The position numbers and the translations under genes are program-made. 64,000 nt of DNA, from positions 992,001 through 1,056,000 of the forward strand of contig NZ_FOIS01000001.1 of the NCBI RefSeq assembly GCF_900110455.1, written 5' to 3'. The notes beneath the pieces are model-generated. The model was not told the DNA's origin. It did no database searches and saw only the letters and a list, made by a program, of their open reading frames with translations. Position 1 is the stretch's first letter, and each line of letters starts with the position of its first letter. Positions 33,936 through 43,138 of the stretch are shown piece after piece. This DNA is from Natrinema salifodinae (GTDB lineage: Archaea > Halobacteriota > Halobacteria > Halobacteriales > Natrialbaceae).

Positions 33936-34940
33936 GTGAGTGACGGAGCCGGCCTGAAGAGCATGGTCGCCAAGGAAGTCAGTAACCAGGTCGACGTCGC
34001 GGATATGCTCAGCGACGGGAGTCTCGAGGACAGCATCGACGGCGGCGAGATCGGCGCCGCGGTCGGTCGCCGGTTCGGCGAGCAGTTCGGCCGCGAACTC
34101 GGCGCGTCGATCGGCCGCGAGGTCCACGAGACGATCGCGGACGGCGTCGAGGAAGGGAAGGAACTCGGCGAGATTCGGACCGACCTGGCGACGGCGATTC
34201 AGAACGCCATGCGCGAATCGGTCTCGGATATCGAGGGACGCGACTCGCTCGAATCGCTGGCCGAGGGCGTGAGCGAAGGCGGCGGCGTCGAGGGGCTCGT
34301 AGACGGTATCGGAAGCGCCATCAGCGGCGAGAGCGACGAAGCGGCCGACGCCGACGAAGCAGACGAGGACGAGACCGAAAGCGACGCGGAAGCGGCCGCC
34401 GACGAGACGGACGAATCCGAGAGCAAGGCGGCCAGCGCTCGAGACGCGGTCGAGTCGGCCGCCGAGTCGGCCGGCGAGGCCGCCGAATCGGCCGGGGAGG
34501 CCACCGGACTCGGCGACGTGCTCGGAAGCGACGAGGGCGAGAGCGACGCCGAGTCCGTGCCGGAAGCCGAAAGCGATGAGGAAACGACGACCGAGGACGA
34601 ATCCGAAAGCGAGGTCGAAGCCGACGAAACGGAAGCCGAGGAAGAGCCGACGGACGAGGCGGAAGCCGAGAGCGGGGACGAAGCCGAAGCCGCGACCGAA
34701 GAGAGCGACGAGAGCGACGAACCCGAGCCGTCGATGGACGATCTCGAGGATCTCAGGCGGGACACGCTCGAGGACTTCCTCGGGATCATGTCCTACAGCG
34801 ATCTGCAGTCGATCGCCAAGGACGTCGGCGTGAAGGCCAACCTCAGCCGCGAGGAGATGACCGCGGAGATCATCGAGACGGTGACGGACGACGAGTCGGA
34901 TTCGGAGTCCGACTCGGAAGCGGAAGCAGAGGCCGAGTGA
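33936..34940 (+). CDS. acidic-cluster protein 3 (glycine-zipper plus C-terminal helical domain)
   Basis: The chosen GTG start at 33936 (MSDGAGLKSMVAKEVSNQVD, 334 residues) has a Shine-Dalgarno-like gaggtga 5-11 bases upstream; a GTG at 33912 is possible. The N-terminal VDVADML-x-LEDSIDGGEIG and the zipper IGAAVGRRFGEQFGRELGAS align with protein 2. A long acidic Ala/Glu/Asp/Ser region follows, with a phase of heptad-like AESAGEAAESAGEA. The last 70 residues include a folded helical domain, DLRRDTLEDFLGIMSYSDLQ followed by IAKDVGVKANLSREEM, reminiscent of SAP or Rho-N helical modules. The function is unknown. Confidence 0.72.
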   Translation: MSDGAGLKSMVAKEVSNQVDVADMLSDGSLEDSIDGGEIGAAVGRRFGEQFGRELGASIGREVHETIADGVEEGKELGEIRTDLATAIQNAMRESVSDIEGRDSLESLAEGVSEGGGVEGLVDGIGSAISGESDEAADADEADEDETESDAEAAADETDESESKAASARDAVESAAESAGEAAESAGEATGLGDVLGSDEGESDAESVPEAESDEETTTEDESESEVEADETEAEEEPTDEAEAESGDEAEAATEESDESDEPEPSMDDLEDLRRDTLEDFLGIMSYSDLQSIAKDVGVKANLSREEMTAEIIETVTDDESDSESDSEAEAEAE

Positions 34941-35030
34941 TCGACCGAACGGCTCGCCGGTTCCCGATTCCGAACCGGCCGGCCAGGCGGCCGTGAGCGA
35001 ACCGCGGCGAGCGATACCGGAGCCAAACCC

Positions 35031-35915
35031 ATGACCGAGACCGATCACGACCAACTACGCGACCGCGTACGCGAGGTACTGAACGCGGCCGATACGTCCA
35101 GCGGATCGCTTATCGGGGGCGATTCGGACGGCGAGGAAATCGAGGAACGCGGAGACGAATCGGCCGAGACCGACCTGCTCGAGACCGCCAGACGAGCCAG
35201 CGACATCCTCGAGTCGTCCGACCCGGACGAGTTGCTCGACGCGGTCGGCTTGGATACGCTTGCGGACGGGACCGAACCGGACTCGATTCCGGAGGCCATC
35301 ACCAAGGGTGAGCAGGAGAACGTCGAGGACCTCCGTCGGCTGTTGAACCTCGCGAACCTGGCCGACCAGGCCGACGACGACGGCCTCGGTGACGCCGTCG
35401 GCGAGCTCCGGGAGGCGATTAGCGAACATCGGGCGAGCGCCGACGAGTCGGCCGCGGAGGTGTCCGGTGATGGGACCGAAGGGGAAGACGACGGAGGATC
35501 GGCCGGCGAGCCCGATCAGGCGACCGACGACGACGGTGACGCGAGCGGCGACCTTCAGGACCGGCTCCGGTCGGCGATGAGTTCCTCGTTCACAGACTTC
35601 GGCGACGAAGTCCAGCAGTTGCGGGATCGACTCGAGGAGGCGAGCGGCGGCGCCATCGGCGACGACGAAGCGGACGAGAGCGAGGCGGACGAAGCGGAGG
35701 AGACGGCGGCCGACGCCGAGGCCGAGACGGAGGACGAAGCGGACGAGGAGGAAGACGAAGGCCTGCTGGGATCGGGACTCGGCTCGGGTCGGGACCGCGG
35801 GACATCCACCGGCGGCGCGTCCCGTCATTCGACGATGGCGCCGCCGCCGTCCAAACGGGCGGACATGCGCAGCCCGGCACGGTTCTCGACGATGCCCGAC
35901 AAGCACCGCGACTGA
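35031..35915 (+). CDS. acidic-cluster protein 4 (RxSTM tail)
   Basis: This 294-residue acidic protein has two helical regions: DQLRDRVREVLNAADTSSG at the start and ENVEDLRRLLNLANLADQAD near residue 103. A predicted coiled coil follows (DFGDEVQQLRDRLEEASGG, about 186-204). The C-terminus changes abruptly to a basic/proline-rich tail containing two similar units, RHSTMAPPPSKRADM and ARFSTMPDKHRD. Such a repeated short tail could be a docking or sorting peptide (inference). It lies 90 bases after protein 3 and is the last gene of the cluster. Confidence 0.72.
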   Translation: MTETDHDQLRDRVREVLNAADTSSGSLIGGDSDGEEIEERGDESAETDLLETARRASDILESSDPDELLDAVGLDTLADGTEPDSIPEAITKGEQENVEDLRRLLNLANLADQADDDGLGDAVGELREAISEHRASADESAAEVSGDGTEGEDDGGSAGEPDQATDDDGDASGDLQDRLRSAMSSSFTDFGDEVQQLRDRLEEASGGAIGDDEADESEADEAEETAADAEAETEDEADEEEDEGLLGSGLGSGRDRGTSTGGASRHSTMAPPPSKRADMRSPARFSTMPDKHRD

Positions 35916-36448
35916 ACGGGATGCAAGCCGTCGCGGTCGCCCGCACTCGGTCGCGGCCGATTCGGTGAGCCAGTGGCGACCGGTGACGTTCGCGGATCGA
36001 GGCGGGCCGACGCGCGCTGCAATCACAGCTCCGCGCTCGTAGACGGCCGGGTATGGCGAGACGCATCGGCGAAACTTGGGTACGCCACTGGCTGGGCGAC
36101 CATCAGGGATCACGTGCCACGCCGATGAGGACATCGCATTCAATTCGCAGTTTCAGGGGTGGTCGGAGTAAATTCTCAGTCCGCTCCGTTGCGAACCACG
36201 AATCCGATCTCTACGTAGAGAGACCGCTGTATCTGAGAGCAGCGTATCACGACCGCTCGAGTCGGTCACGCTACGAGAATCACAGATGATCCTTCGGGTC
36301 CCTTTTCGACGACGCAAAAGACGACAGTTGTGGCCCGGATCGGCCCCCAGACGGGGGAGATTGCGCCCGCGATCCGGCGACAGCAGCGACCCGAGCGAGC
36401 AAACGCGGGCCGCGAGCATTTACCGAGCAGTCCGGTACCCGGCGATGG
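35916..36448. other. 530-base gap with palindromes, no gene seen
   Basis: No convincing coding frame is present; a 78-codon plus-strand frame from 36053 lacks any protein-like pattern. The base composition is less GC-rich around 36130-36300. A 14-base perfect palindrome lies at 36208-36221, and an imperfect one centred on CTCGAG lies about 35 bases downstream. The region probably holds the promoter and operator of the transporter gene. Confidence 0.45.
36208..36221. promoter_or_regulatory. 14-base perfect palindrome upstream of transporter
   Basis: TCTCTACGTAGAGA is self-complementary over all 14 bases, in a locally A/T-richer stretch about 230 bases upstream of the transporter start. It could be a binding site for a dimeric regulator. 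Confidence 0.35.
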
Positions 36449-37732
36449 ATGGTACGAACTGACGCCGACAGGAATCGCTGGCTGATCGCGCTCTCAGCAG
36501 TGGCGATCCACCTGTCGATCGGTTCGATTTACGCGTATAGCGTGTATCAGAACCCGTTGCGCGACGAGTTGGGGTGGGCGATCTCGGACGTGTCGCTCGC
36601 GTTTACCGTCGCCATCGTCTTCCTCGCGTTGTCAGCGGCGTTTCTCGGCGGCTTCGTCGAGCGACACGGCCCGCGGATATCGGGGCTGCTCGCCGCGGCG
36701 ACCTTCGGTCTCGGCATCGTCGGCGCGGGGGTCAGCGTCCAACTCGGGAGTTACGTCGGGTTCCTGCTGACCTTCGGCGTGATCAGCGGGATCGGGATCG
36801 GGCTGGGATACATCTCCCCGATTTCGACGCTGGTTCAGTGGTTCCCCGACCGGCGGGGGATGGCTACCGGGCTCGCGGTAATGGGTTTTGGTGCCGGCGC
36901 GCTCGTAACCGGCCCCATCGCGAACGCCATCATCGAGGCCGCGAGCATCCCGGTCACCTTCTACGCGCTCGGGGTCGCCTACTTCGCCCTGATGGCCGCG
37001 GGCGCGAGCTATCTGCAGAAGCCGCCGGCCGACTGGGTCCCAGAGGGTGTCGACGAGAGCGAAATCGACACCGACGCAGAGAAGGGCGTCTCCGTCAACA
37101 CCGACCTCGAAGAACTGACCGCAAGCGAGGCGCTGCGGACGCCGCGGTACTACCTCGTGTGGCTGGTCATGTTCATCAACATCTCGGCCGGGATCATGCT
37201 GCTGTCCGTCGCCTCGCCGATGACACAGGTCATCGCCGAGGTCGACGCGGCGACCGCGGCGTCGGTCGTCGGTCTCATCGGCATCTTCAACGGCGGCGGT
37301 CGCATCTTCTGGGCGACCGTCTCCGACTACATCGGGCGGACGACCACGTACGGGACGTTCTTCGGCCTCCAGATCGCCGCCTTCCTGCTGATGCCCCAGA
37401 TCACCCACCTCTGGCTGTTCGCGGGGCTGCTGTTCCTCATCATCAGCGTTTACGGCGGCGGGTTCGCCTGCTTACCGGCGTATCTGGGCGACCTATTCGG
37501 CACGAGGGAACTCAGCGCGATCCACGGCTACACCCTGACGGCCTGGGGCGCCGCCGGCGTCGCGGGACCGATGCTCATCTCTGAGATCGTCGAACGGACC
37601 GGCAGCTACGTCATGTCGTTCTACGTCATCACCGGTGCGTTAACCGTCGGGCTGTTCGCCGTGGGCCTGCTGTACTACCGGATCGAGGACGTCCGGGAGT
37701 CCACCCACCGGGCCGAGCCGGAGGCGGTCTGA
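36449..37732 (+). CDS. OFA-family MFS transporter
   Basis: This 427-residue protein has twelve hydrophobic helices and the hallmark of the oxalate/formate antiporter (OFA) family at its N-terminus (AIHLSIGSIYAYSVYQNPLR). The MFS loop motif GLGYISPISTLVQWFPDRRG lies near residue 116-135. ATG 36449 is taken; an overlapping ATG at 36445 is in another frame. Its position upstream of a formate-dehydrogenase-like pair suggests formate, oxalate or another small carboxylate as substrate, but OFA members also carry other monocarboxylates. Confidence 0.85.
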   Translation: MVRTDADRNRWLIALSAVAIHLSIGSIYAYSVYQNPLRDELGWAISDVSLAFTVAIVFLALSAAFLGGFVERHGPRISGLLAAATFGLGIVGAGVSVQLGSYVGFLLTFGVISGIGIGLGYISPISTLVQWFPDRRGMATGLAVMGFGAGALVTGPIANAIIEAASIPVTFYALGVAYFALMAAGASYLQKPPADWVPEGVDESEIDTDAEKGVSVNTDLEELTASEALRTPRYYLVWLVMFINISAGIMLLSVASPMTQVIAEVDAATAASVVGLIGIFNGGGRIFWATVSDYIGRTTTYGTFFGLQIAAFLLMPQITHLWLFAGLLFLIISVYGGGFACLPAYLGDLFGTRELSAIHGYTLTAWGAAGVAGPMLISEIVERTGSYVMSFYVITGALTVGLFAVGLLYYRIEDVRESTHRAEPEAV

Positions 37733-37848
37733 TCGGTTCGGTTTCGCGGATCCGGACTCGTCCTCAACCTCGCAGCGTCCCGTCCCTACCCCTTCCCTTG
37801 CGCCGTGACGGACGAAAGCCTATCCGTGACGGCGGGGAACGGTGACTC

Positions 37849-38010
37849 ATGTTCGGCGATCGAACGCCGTCGGAAGCGACAGCGCAACCGGACCGCGGCC
37901 GACGCGGGCGACCGTTCCCCCTCGCGCTCGCCGCGCTTCTTACCGCAGTCGCCCTGCTGGCCCTCCGCGTTCGTCGCAGGGACGAGTCGACGCTGGACCC
38001 GCCCTTCTGA
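37849..38010 (+). CDS. 53-residue single-span membrane protein
   Basis: This short frame runs from ATG 37849 to TGA 38008-38010. It encodes 23 hydrophilic, arginine-rich residues, one hydrophobic helix (FPLALAALLTAVALLALRV), then a basic RRRDES and a short tail. The basic residues on both sides of the helix and a gcgggg-rich sequence before the start support a real small membrane protein. It lies between the transporter and the NuoF-like gene. It could be an accessory membrane anchor, but no homologue is recognised. Confidence 0.5.
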   Translation: MFGDRTPSEATAQPDRGRRGRPFPLALAALLTAVALLALRVRRRDESTLDPPF

Positions 38011-38132
38011 TCGTCCGCCGAGTAGCGACGCGAACTCGCCGCAGACATTTGTTATATTAGTGATGTTATTCGAATCGGCCGCTCCCATTACAAGCCGTGC
38101 TTTTTCGGACGATGACATACCACCAGTGTCTG

Positions 38133-39752
38133 ATGGACAAACGGAGCGAGTCGACCGACGGAGAGCTGGTCGTCCGCGTCGCCGGCGGATCGCGGCGCAG
38201 ACGACGGAAGCAGCGCGCGCTCGACGAGATTCGCTCGGTGGCCGAGGACGTCCGCGTCGTCGAGACCGGTCCGACCGGAATCCGGAGCCACGAACCGCTC
38301 ATCCTTTTGACTCGCGACGGCCGGACGGCGTTCTATCCGGCACCCGTCACGGGACGGGTTCAGTCGCTGGTCGAGACCCTAGAGCGCGGCGATCTTCCGA
38401 CCGACAACGCCGTTGCAGTCGTCGAACACGACACCGACCCGACGTCGCTCCCGACGCCGGACGACGGCCCGCTCTCGGTGGGCCGACGCCGCGTCCTCGG
38501 TCGCTGCGGCTGGATCGAGCCCGCATCGATCCCCGACGACTCGGCGGCCGAGCTGGCGAGCGACCGTCCCGACGAGGCCCGGTCGCGCGTCCGAGAGATT
38601 GGCCTGCTGGGTCGCGGGCGAGGCGACTGGAGCACCGACGACCCGGTCGGAGACGAATGGGAACTCGCTCGCCAGGCGGCCGCGGCGGGCGACGCCGAGT
38701 CCGATACCGACGTCGACGCCGCTGCCGACGATCCGATCGTCGTCGTCAACGCGAACGAGAGCGACGACCGCAACGAGACCGACCGGACGCTTCTGGAGGG
38801 CGCGCCAGGCGAGGTGCTCGACGGGGCACTCGCGGTCGCCGAACTGGTCGGGGCCGCGGACGTCGTCGTCTACTGCAACGAGGCCGACGATCGGGCTCGC
38901 GAGCGCGTCCACGAGGCCGCCCAGGCCCTCTCGGAAACGCTAGCCGACCGGATCGGCCGGGAGGAACGCCCGGAGGTCGTCGTCGGGCCGGACCGGTACA
39001 TCGCCGGCGAGCCGACGATGGCTCTCGAGGCGATGGAGGGCAACGACCGCCTCGAGGCCCGCCTTCGGCCCCCCTCGCCGGCCGAACACGGGCTCTACGG
39101 CCGGCCGACCGTCATCCACACGCCGCGGACGATGGCCCAGGTCCGCCAGGCGATGCTCTCCCCCGAGGCGTTCGACGCCGACGACGCCGATCCCGGGACG
39201 CGCCTGGTCACCGCGACCGGCGACGTCGACGCGACGGCGACCGTGGAACTGCCGACCGGCGGGAGCCTCGAGGACGTTCGCGAGGCGGTCGACGTTGAGG
39301 GCCAGTTCAAGATGGCCTGCGTCGGCGGGCAGTTTGGCGGGTTCGCGCGGTCGCTCTCGCACTCTCCGTCGGCGCCCGCGCTCGAGGGGGCCGGCCTCGG
39401 GACGGAGGGCGTGGTCGAACTGCTGAACGGAGACAATTGCGTCCTCGCGACGGCCGGGCGCAGGGCGAACTTCGCGATGGAGGAGAACTGCGGTCGCTGC
39501 GTCACCTGTCGCGAGGGAACTCAGGAACTCACGAACATGCTCCGAGACATCTACGACGGCGAGTACAGGGACGCGACGGTGCGCGAACTGACCCGCGTGA
39601 TGGGCGAGACGAGCATCTGCCGGTTCGGCCGCACGGCGATCCGGCCGGCCGTCACGGGGATGAGCGAGTTCGAGCGGGAAGTGGCCGCCCACGCCGAGGG
39701 GCGCTGTCCCAGCGGCGAGTGCGAAGCCGGTAGCGTCGGAGGGGGACGATGA
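38133..39752 (+). CDS. NuoF-like subunit of formate-dehydrogenase-like complex (copy 1)
   Basis: This 539-residue protein is related to NuoF/HoxF/FdsB, the flavin and iron-sulfur subunit that normally passes electrons to NAD. The domain order is kept: an N-terminal domain of 80 residues, a degenerate Rossmann region (LLGRGRGDWSTDDP where NuoF has a Gly-rich NADH loop, and VVVNANESDDRNETDR where NuoF has NADEGEPG), then EAMEGNDRLEARLRPPSPAE and GLYGRPTVIHTPRTMAQV. The C-terminal four-cysteine [4Fe-4S] motif is intact (NCGRCVTCREG and ETSICRFG). The start at 38133 (MDKRSES) matches the second copy; an ATG at 38112 is possible. It overlaps the next gene by ATGA. Confidence 0.82.
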   Translation: MDKRSESTDGELVVRVAGGSRRRRRKQRALDEIRSVAEDVRVVETGPTGIRSHEPLILLTRDGRTAFYPAPVTGRVQSLVETLERGDLPTDNAVAVVEHDTDPTSLPTPDDGPLSVGRRRVLGRCGWIEPASIPDDSAAELASDRPDEARSRVREIGLLGRGRGDWSTDDPVGDEWELARQAAAAGDAESDTDVDAAADDPIVVVNANESDDRNETDRTLLEGAPGEVLDGALAVAELVGAADVVVYCNEADDRARERVHEAAQALSETLADRIGREERPEVVVGPDRYIAGEPTMALEAMEGNDRLEARLRPPSPAEHGLYGRPTVIHTPRTMAQVRQAMLSPEAFDADDADPGTRLVTATGDVDATATVELPTGGSLEDVREAVDVEGQFKMACVGGQFGGFARSLSHSPSAPALEGAGLGTEGVVELLNGDNCVLATAGRRANFAMEENCGRCVTCREGTQELTNMLRDIYDGEYRDATVRELTRVMGETSICRFGRTAIRPAVTGMSEFEREVAAHAEGRCPSGECEAGSVGGGR

Positions 39753-42700
39753 GCGGCACGGACCCGGCGAGTCACGTCGACGACGCGGAGACCGAGCGGC
39801 GGCCGACGTCGGTCGAGCGACTCCCGTCGGTGCCGGACGTGACCGATCCGCGGCCGAGCACGCCCCTGACCGAGCAGTTCGAGACCGGCACCGCCAACGA
39901 CCCGGACGTGACCTCCGACGGCGACCAGATGACCCACCTCACGGTCGATGGCACGTCCGTCGCGGTGCCGCCGGATTCGACGATCATCGACGCGATCGAG
40001 GCGACGGAGCCGGCCGACGAGATCGCCGCGCTCTGTTACTACGACCGAGACACGGACCAGGCCGATCAGATCGGGCCGCGGGGCGAGTGCCGGACCTGTA
40101 CCGTCCACACCGAGGAGCACGGGCTCGTCCCGGCCTGCTCGTTCCCGGCCGAAGACGGCCTCGCGGTTCGGACCGATCAGGACGACGCCGCGGAGGCCCG
40201 CGAGGTGAACCTCGATCTCCAGCTGTCGGATCACAACCTCCGCTGTACGACTTGCGGCCAGAACGGCCGCTGCGAACTGCAGGACACCTCGATCGAGCAG
40301 GACGTCGAGGAGCCCCGGTGGGGCGTCTTCGAGGACCGCGACCAGTACGAGCCCCTCGACGACACCTCGCCGGCCATCCAGATCGACCGCAACAAGTGCA
40401 TCCTCTGTAATCGCTGCGTCGAGGCCTGCAACGACGTGCAGGTCGAGGGCGTCCTCCGCATGGAGGGCAACGGCCAGGACACCCGCATCGCCTTCCAGAA
40501 CGACGAGGAGACCTTCGACGAGTCCACCTGCGTCTCCTGCGGTCACTGCGCCACTGTCTGCCCGACCGGCGCCTTGGTCGAGCAGGGACTGACCGACATC
40601 GCGACGATTCCCCTTCCTGGGTTCACACAGGAGAACTCCATCGGCGAGGTCTTAGAGAGCCCGAAGGCGGAGACGGCCGACCAGACGGAGGCACCGAACC
40701 GCGACCTGCCGTACGATACCGAACCCAGCGAGGCCGACGCAATCGAGGAGAAGTCCGGCGTCGCCCGCTTCATGTCGGTGGCGAAGGCCCGCGCCGGAGA
40801 CGCGGCGCAGCACGCCGGCGACGCCGTCAAGCGGGCCGGCGACCGCGCGCTCGAGGAGTTCGAACACGTCTCCGAGGGGATCGCCAGCGAGGCGATGCCG
40901 GCAGGCCGCCTGTTCGACGTCGCGACGACGATCGGCGACGCGCGCCTCTCGCAGGTCACGAAGGCCGAGACGACCTGCAACTACTGCGCGGTCGGCTGTC
41001 GCTTCGACCTCTACGGCAAGGACGGCGAAGTGGTGGGCGTCCGGCCCGCCGACCCCGACTCGGCGCCAGCTAACGACTTCTCGACCTGCGTGAAAGGCAA
41101 GTTCGGCTACGACTACGTCGACGCCGACGACCGACTCGAGCAGCCGCTGATCCGGAAGGAAGACGCCCCCGACGGGCCTGTCGGTCGCGAGGGGTTCCGC
41201 GAGGCTTCGTGGAAGGAAGCCATCGAGCGCGTCTACGAGGGGCTCTCCGAGATCCGCGAGGAACACGGAAGCGATTTCCTCTCGGTTGTCTCCTCCTCGA
41301 AGACGACCAACGAGGAGAACTTCTTAAACCAGAAGTTCGCCCGCCAGGTGCTCGGGACGCCCCACGTCGACAACTGCGCGCGGCTCTGTCACTCCTCGAC
41401 GGTGGCGGGGCTGCAGCAGACGGTCGGCTACGGCGCCATGACCAACCGGATCAACGAGGACATCGGCGAGACGGACTGTTACCTCATCACCGGCTCGAAC
41501 ACGACCGAGTCCCACCCCGTCCTCGCCACGCGTATCAAGCAGAACGTCCGCGACGGCGCGGACCTCATCGTCTTCGATCCGCGCGAGATCGGCATGGCCG
41601 AACACGCCGACCAGTACGTCCGGACGACCCCCGGCGAGGACGTGGCGTGGATCAACGGGATGATCCGGTACATCGTCGAGAACGACCTCCACGACGAGGC
41701 GTTCATCGAGGAGCGGACCAAGAACTTCGACGACCTAAAGGAGAAGGTCGAACCGTTCACGCCAGAGAAGGTCGAGGAGCTGACGGCCGTCCCCGCCGAG
41801 GAACTGAAGAAAGCCGCCGAGACGATCGCCACCGCGGACACCTGCATCTTCGGATGGGCGATGGGTCTGACCCAGCACACCACCGGGACGCGGAACGTGC
41901 TGGCCATCGCCGACCTCGCGCTGGTGACGGGTCACCTCGGCAAACCCCGCGCCGGCCTCTCGCCGTTCCGCGGGCAGAACAACGTCCAGGGTGGCGGGGG
42001 CGACATGGGACCGGCCCCGCACAACCTCCCCGGCTATCAGGACCTCGGTGACGACGAGGTGCTGGACAAGTTCGAGGACGAGTGGGGCGTCCGTCCGCCG
42101 AACGACGTCGGGCTTCGACTTCCCGAGCAGTTCCACGCCATTTCCGACGGGGACCTCCGCGGGATGTTCATCATGGGCGAGAACCCCGTCCTCTCGGAGC
42201 CCGACCTCGACAACGCCGAGCAGGCGCTGCGGAAGCTCGACTTCCTCGCCGTCCAGGACATCTTCCTGACCGAGACGGCCGAGTACGCCGACGTCGTCCT
42301 CCCGGCCGCCTCCGCCGCCGAGAAGTCGGGGACGTTCACCAACACCGAGCGGCGCATCCAGCGGGTCCGCCCCGTGGTCGACTCGCCAGGCGAAGCGAAA
42401 GCGGACCGGAAGATCCTCACCCAGCTCGCAAAGCGCTTCGGCTACGACTGGGACTACGACGGGCCGGCCGACGTGATGGAGGAAATCAACTCTCTCGTGC
42501 CCATCTACGGCGGCGTCACCTACGAGCGCTTGGAGGAGGAGACGAAGGGCATCCAGTGGCCCTGCTTCGACGAGGACGATCCCGGGACGCCGTACCTCTA
42601 CGAGGACGAGTTCAACTTCGAGGACGGAAAGGCCCGGTTCGTCCCTGCCGACTACGCCAACCCGCCGGAGATGCCCGACGAGGAGTACCCGCTGACCCTC

Positions 42701-43138
42701 TCTTCGGGCCGGGTGCTCTACCACTGGCACACCGGCACGATGACCAGGCGGGTCGGGACGCTGATGAATCACGTCCCGGAGAGCTTCGTCACGATCCACC
42801 CCGAGATGGCCGAGGAGTTGGGTATCGACGATCAGGAGTACGTCCGGGTCCAGTCGCGCCAGGGTGAGATCGTCGTGAAGGCGAACGTCGAGGACATGTC
42901 CGACCCCGGCGTCATCTACATCCCGATGCACTTCCCGCAGGGGGCGATCAACAAGCTCACCCAGCACGAACTCGATCCAACGTCGTTCATTCCGCAGTAC
43001 AAGGTGACGAGCGTCCGCATCACGCCGCTGGACGTCGACCCCGAGGAAGCGGCCAACGTGGTCTCGCCGACGCCTGGCCAGCTCGAGGGGCAGCAGGGCG
43101 ACCCCGAGGAGGTCGGCGGCCGCAGCGCCGACGACTGA
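39749..43138 (+). CDS. fdhA: formate dehydrogenase alpha-like subunit (copy 1)
   Basis: This 1129-residue molybdopterin oxidoreductase has a NuoG-type N-terminus. It contains a [2Fe-2S] domain (ECRTCTVHTEEHG and flanking Cys), a His-Cys motif (HNLRCTTCGQNGRCELQ) and two [4Fe-4S] motifs (CILCNRCVEAC, CVSCGHCATVCP). An insertion of amphipathic helices (about 330-400) follows, then the Mo-site [4Fe-4S] (TTCNYCAVGCRFDLYGKDG). The Mo/W ligand cysteine is in CARLCHSSTVAGL near residue 546. The C-terminal dinucleotide-binding domain has YPLTLSSGRVLYHWHTGTMT. The layout is that of cytosolic FdhA/FdsA. There is no signal peptide. Substrate is inferred as formate; electrons leave through the NuoF-like partner. 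Confidence 0.9.
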   Translation: MSGTDPASHVDDAETERRPTSVERLPSVPDVTDPRPSTPLTEQFETGTANDPDVTSDGDQMTHLTVDGTSVAVPPDSTIIDAIEATEPADEIAALCYYDRDTDQADQIGPRGECRTCTVHTEEHGLVPACSFPAEDGLAVRTDQDDAAEAREVNLDLQLSDHNLRCTTCGQNGRCELQDTSIEQDVEEPRWGVFEDRDQYEPLDDTSPAIQIDRNKCILCNRCVEACNDVQVEGVLRMEGNGQDTRIAFQNDEETFDESTCVSCGHCATVCPTGALVEQGLTDIATIPLPGFTQENSIGEVLESPKAETADQTEAPNRDLPYDTEPSEADAIEEKSGVARFMSVAKARAGDAAQHAGDAVKRAGDRALEEFEHVSEGIASEAMPAGRLFDVATTIGDARLSQVTKAETTCNYCAVGCRFDLYGKDGEVVGVRPADPDSAPANDFSTCVKGKFGYDYVDADDRLEQPLIRKEDAPDGPVGREGFREASWKEAIERVYEGLSEIREEHGSDFLSVVSSSKTTNEENFLNQKFARQVLGTPHVDNCARLCHSSTVAGLQQTVGYGAMTNRINEDIGETDCYLITGSNTTESHPVLATRIKQNVRDGADLIVFDPREIGMAEHADQYVRTTPGEDVAWINGMIRYIVENDLHDEAFIEERTKNFDDLKEKVEPFTPEKVEELTAVPAEELKKAAETIATADTCIFGWAMGLTQHTTGTRNVLAIADLALVTGHLGKPRAGLSPFRGQNNVQGGGGDMGPAPHNLPGYQDLGDDEVLDKFEDEWGVRPPNDVGLRLPEQFHAISDGDLRGMFIMGENPVLSEPDLDNAEQALRKLDFLAVQDIFLTETAEYADVVLPAASAAEKSGTFTNTERRIQRVRPVVDSPGEAKADRKILTQLAKRFGYDWDYDGPADVMEEINSLVPIYGGVTYERLEEETKGIQWPCFDEDDPGTPYLYEDEFNFEDGKARFVPADYANPPEMPDEEYPLTLSSGRVLYHWHTGTMTRRVGTLMNHVPESFVTIHPEMAEELGIDDQEYVRVQSRQGEIVVKANVEDMSDPGVIYIPMHFPQGAINKLTQHELDPTSFIPQYKVTSVRITPLDVDPEEAANVVSPTPGQLEGQQGDPEEVGGRSADD

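Noticed and set aside
33528-35054. 508-codon minus-strand frame across the acidic cluster
   Set aside because: It is the complement of Glu/Asp/Ser codons, giving Phe/Ser/Val repeats. The plus-strand proteins fit haloarchaeal composition and gene coupling.
32375-35915. Gas-vesicle or CRISPR interpretation of the acidic/repetitive region
   Set aside because: No GvpA-like hydrophobic shell protein is present. The repeats are codon-level (GAA/GAC/GAG) rather than regularly spaced direct repeats with unique spacers.
36053-36289. 78-codon frame before the transporter
   Set aside because: Composition is random-like with no motif, and a strong palindrome lies within it; it is more likely regulatory DNA.
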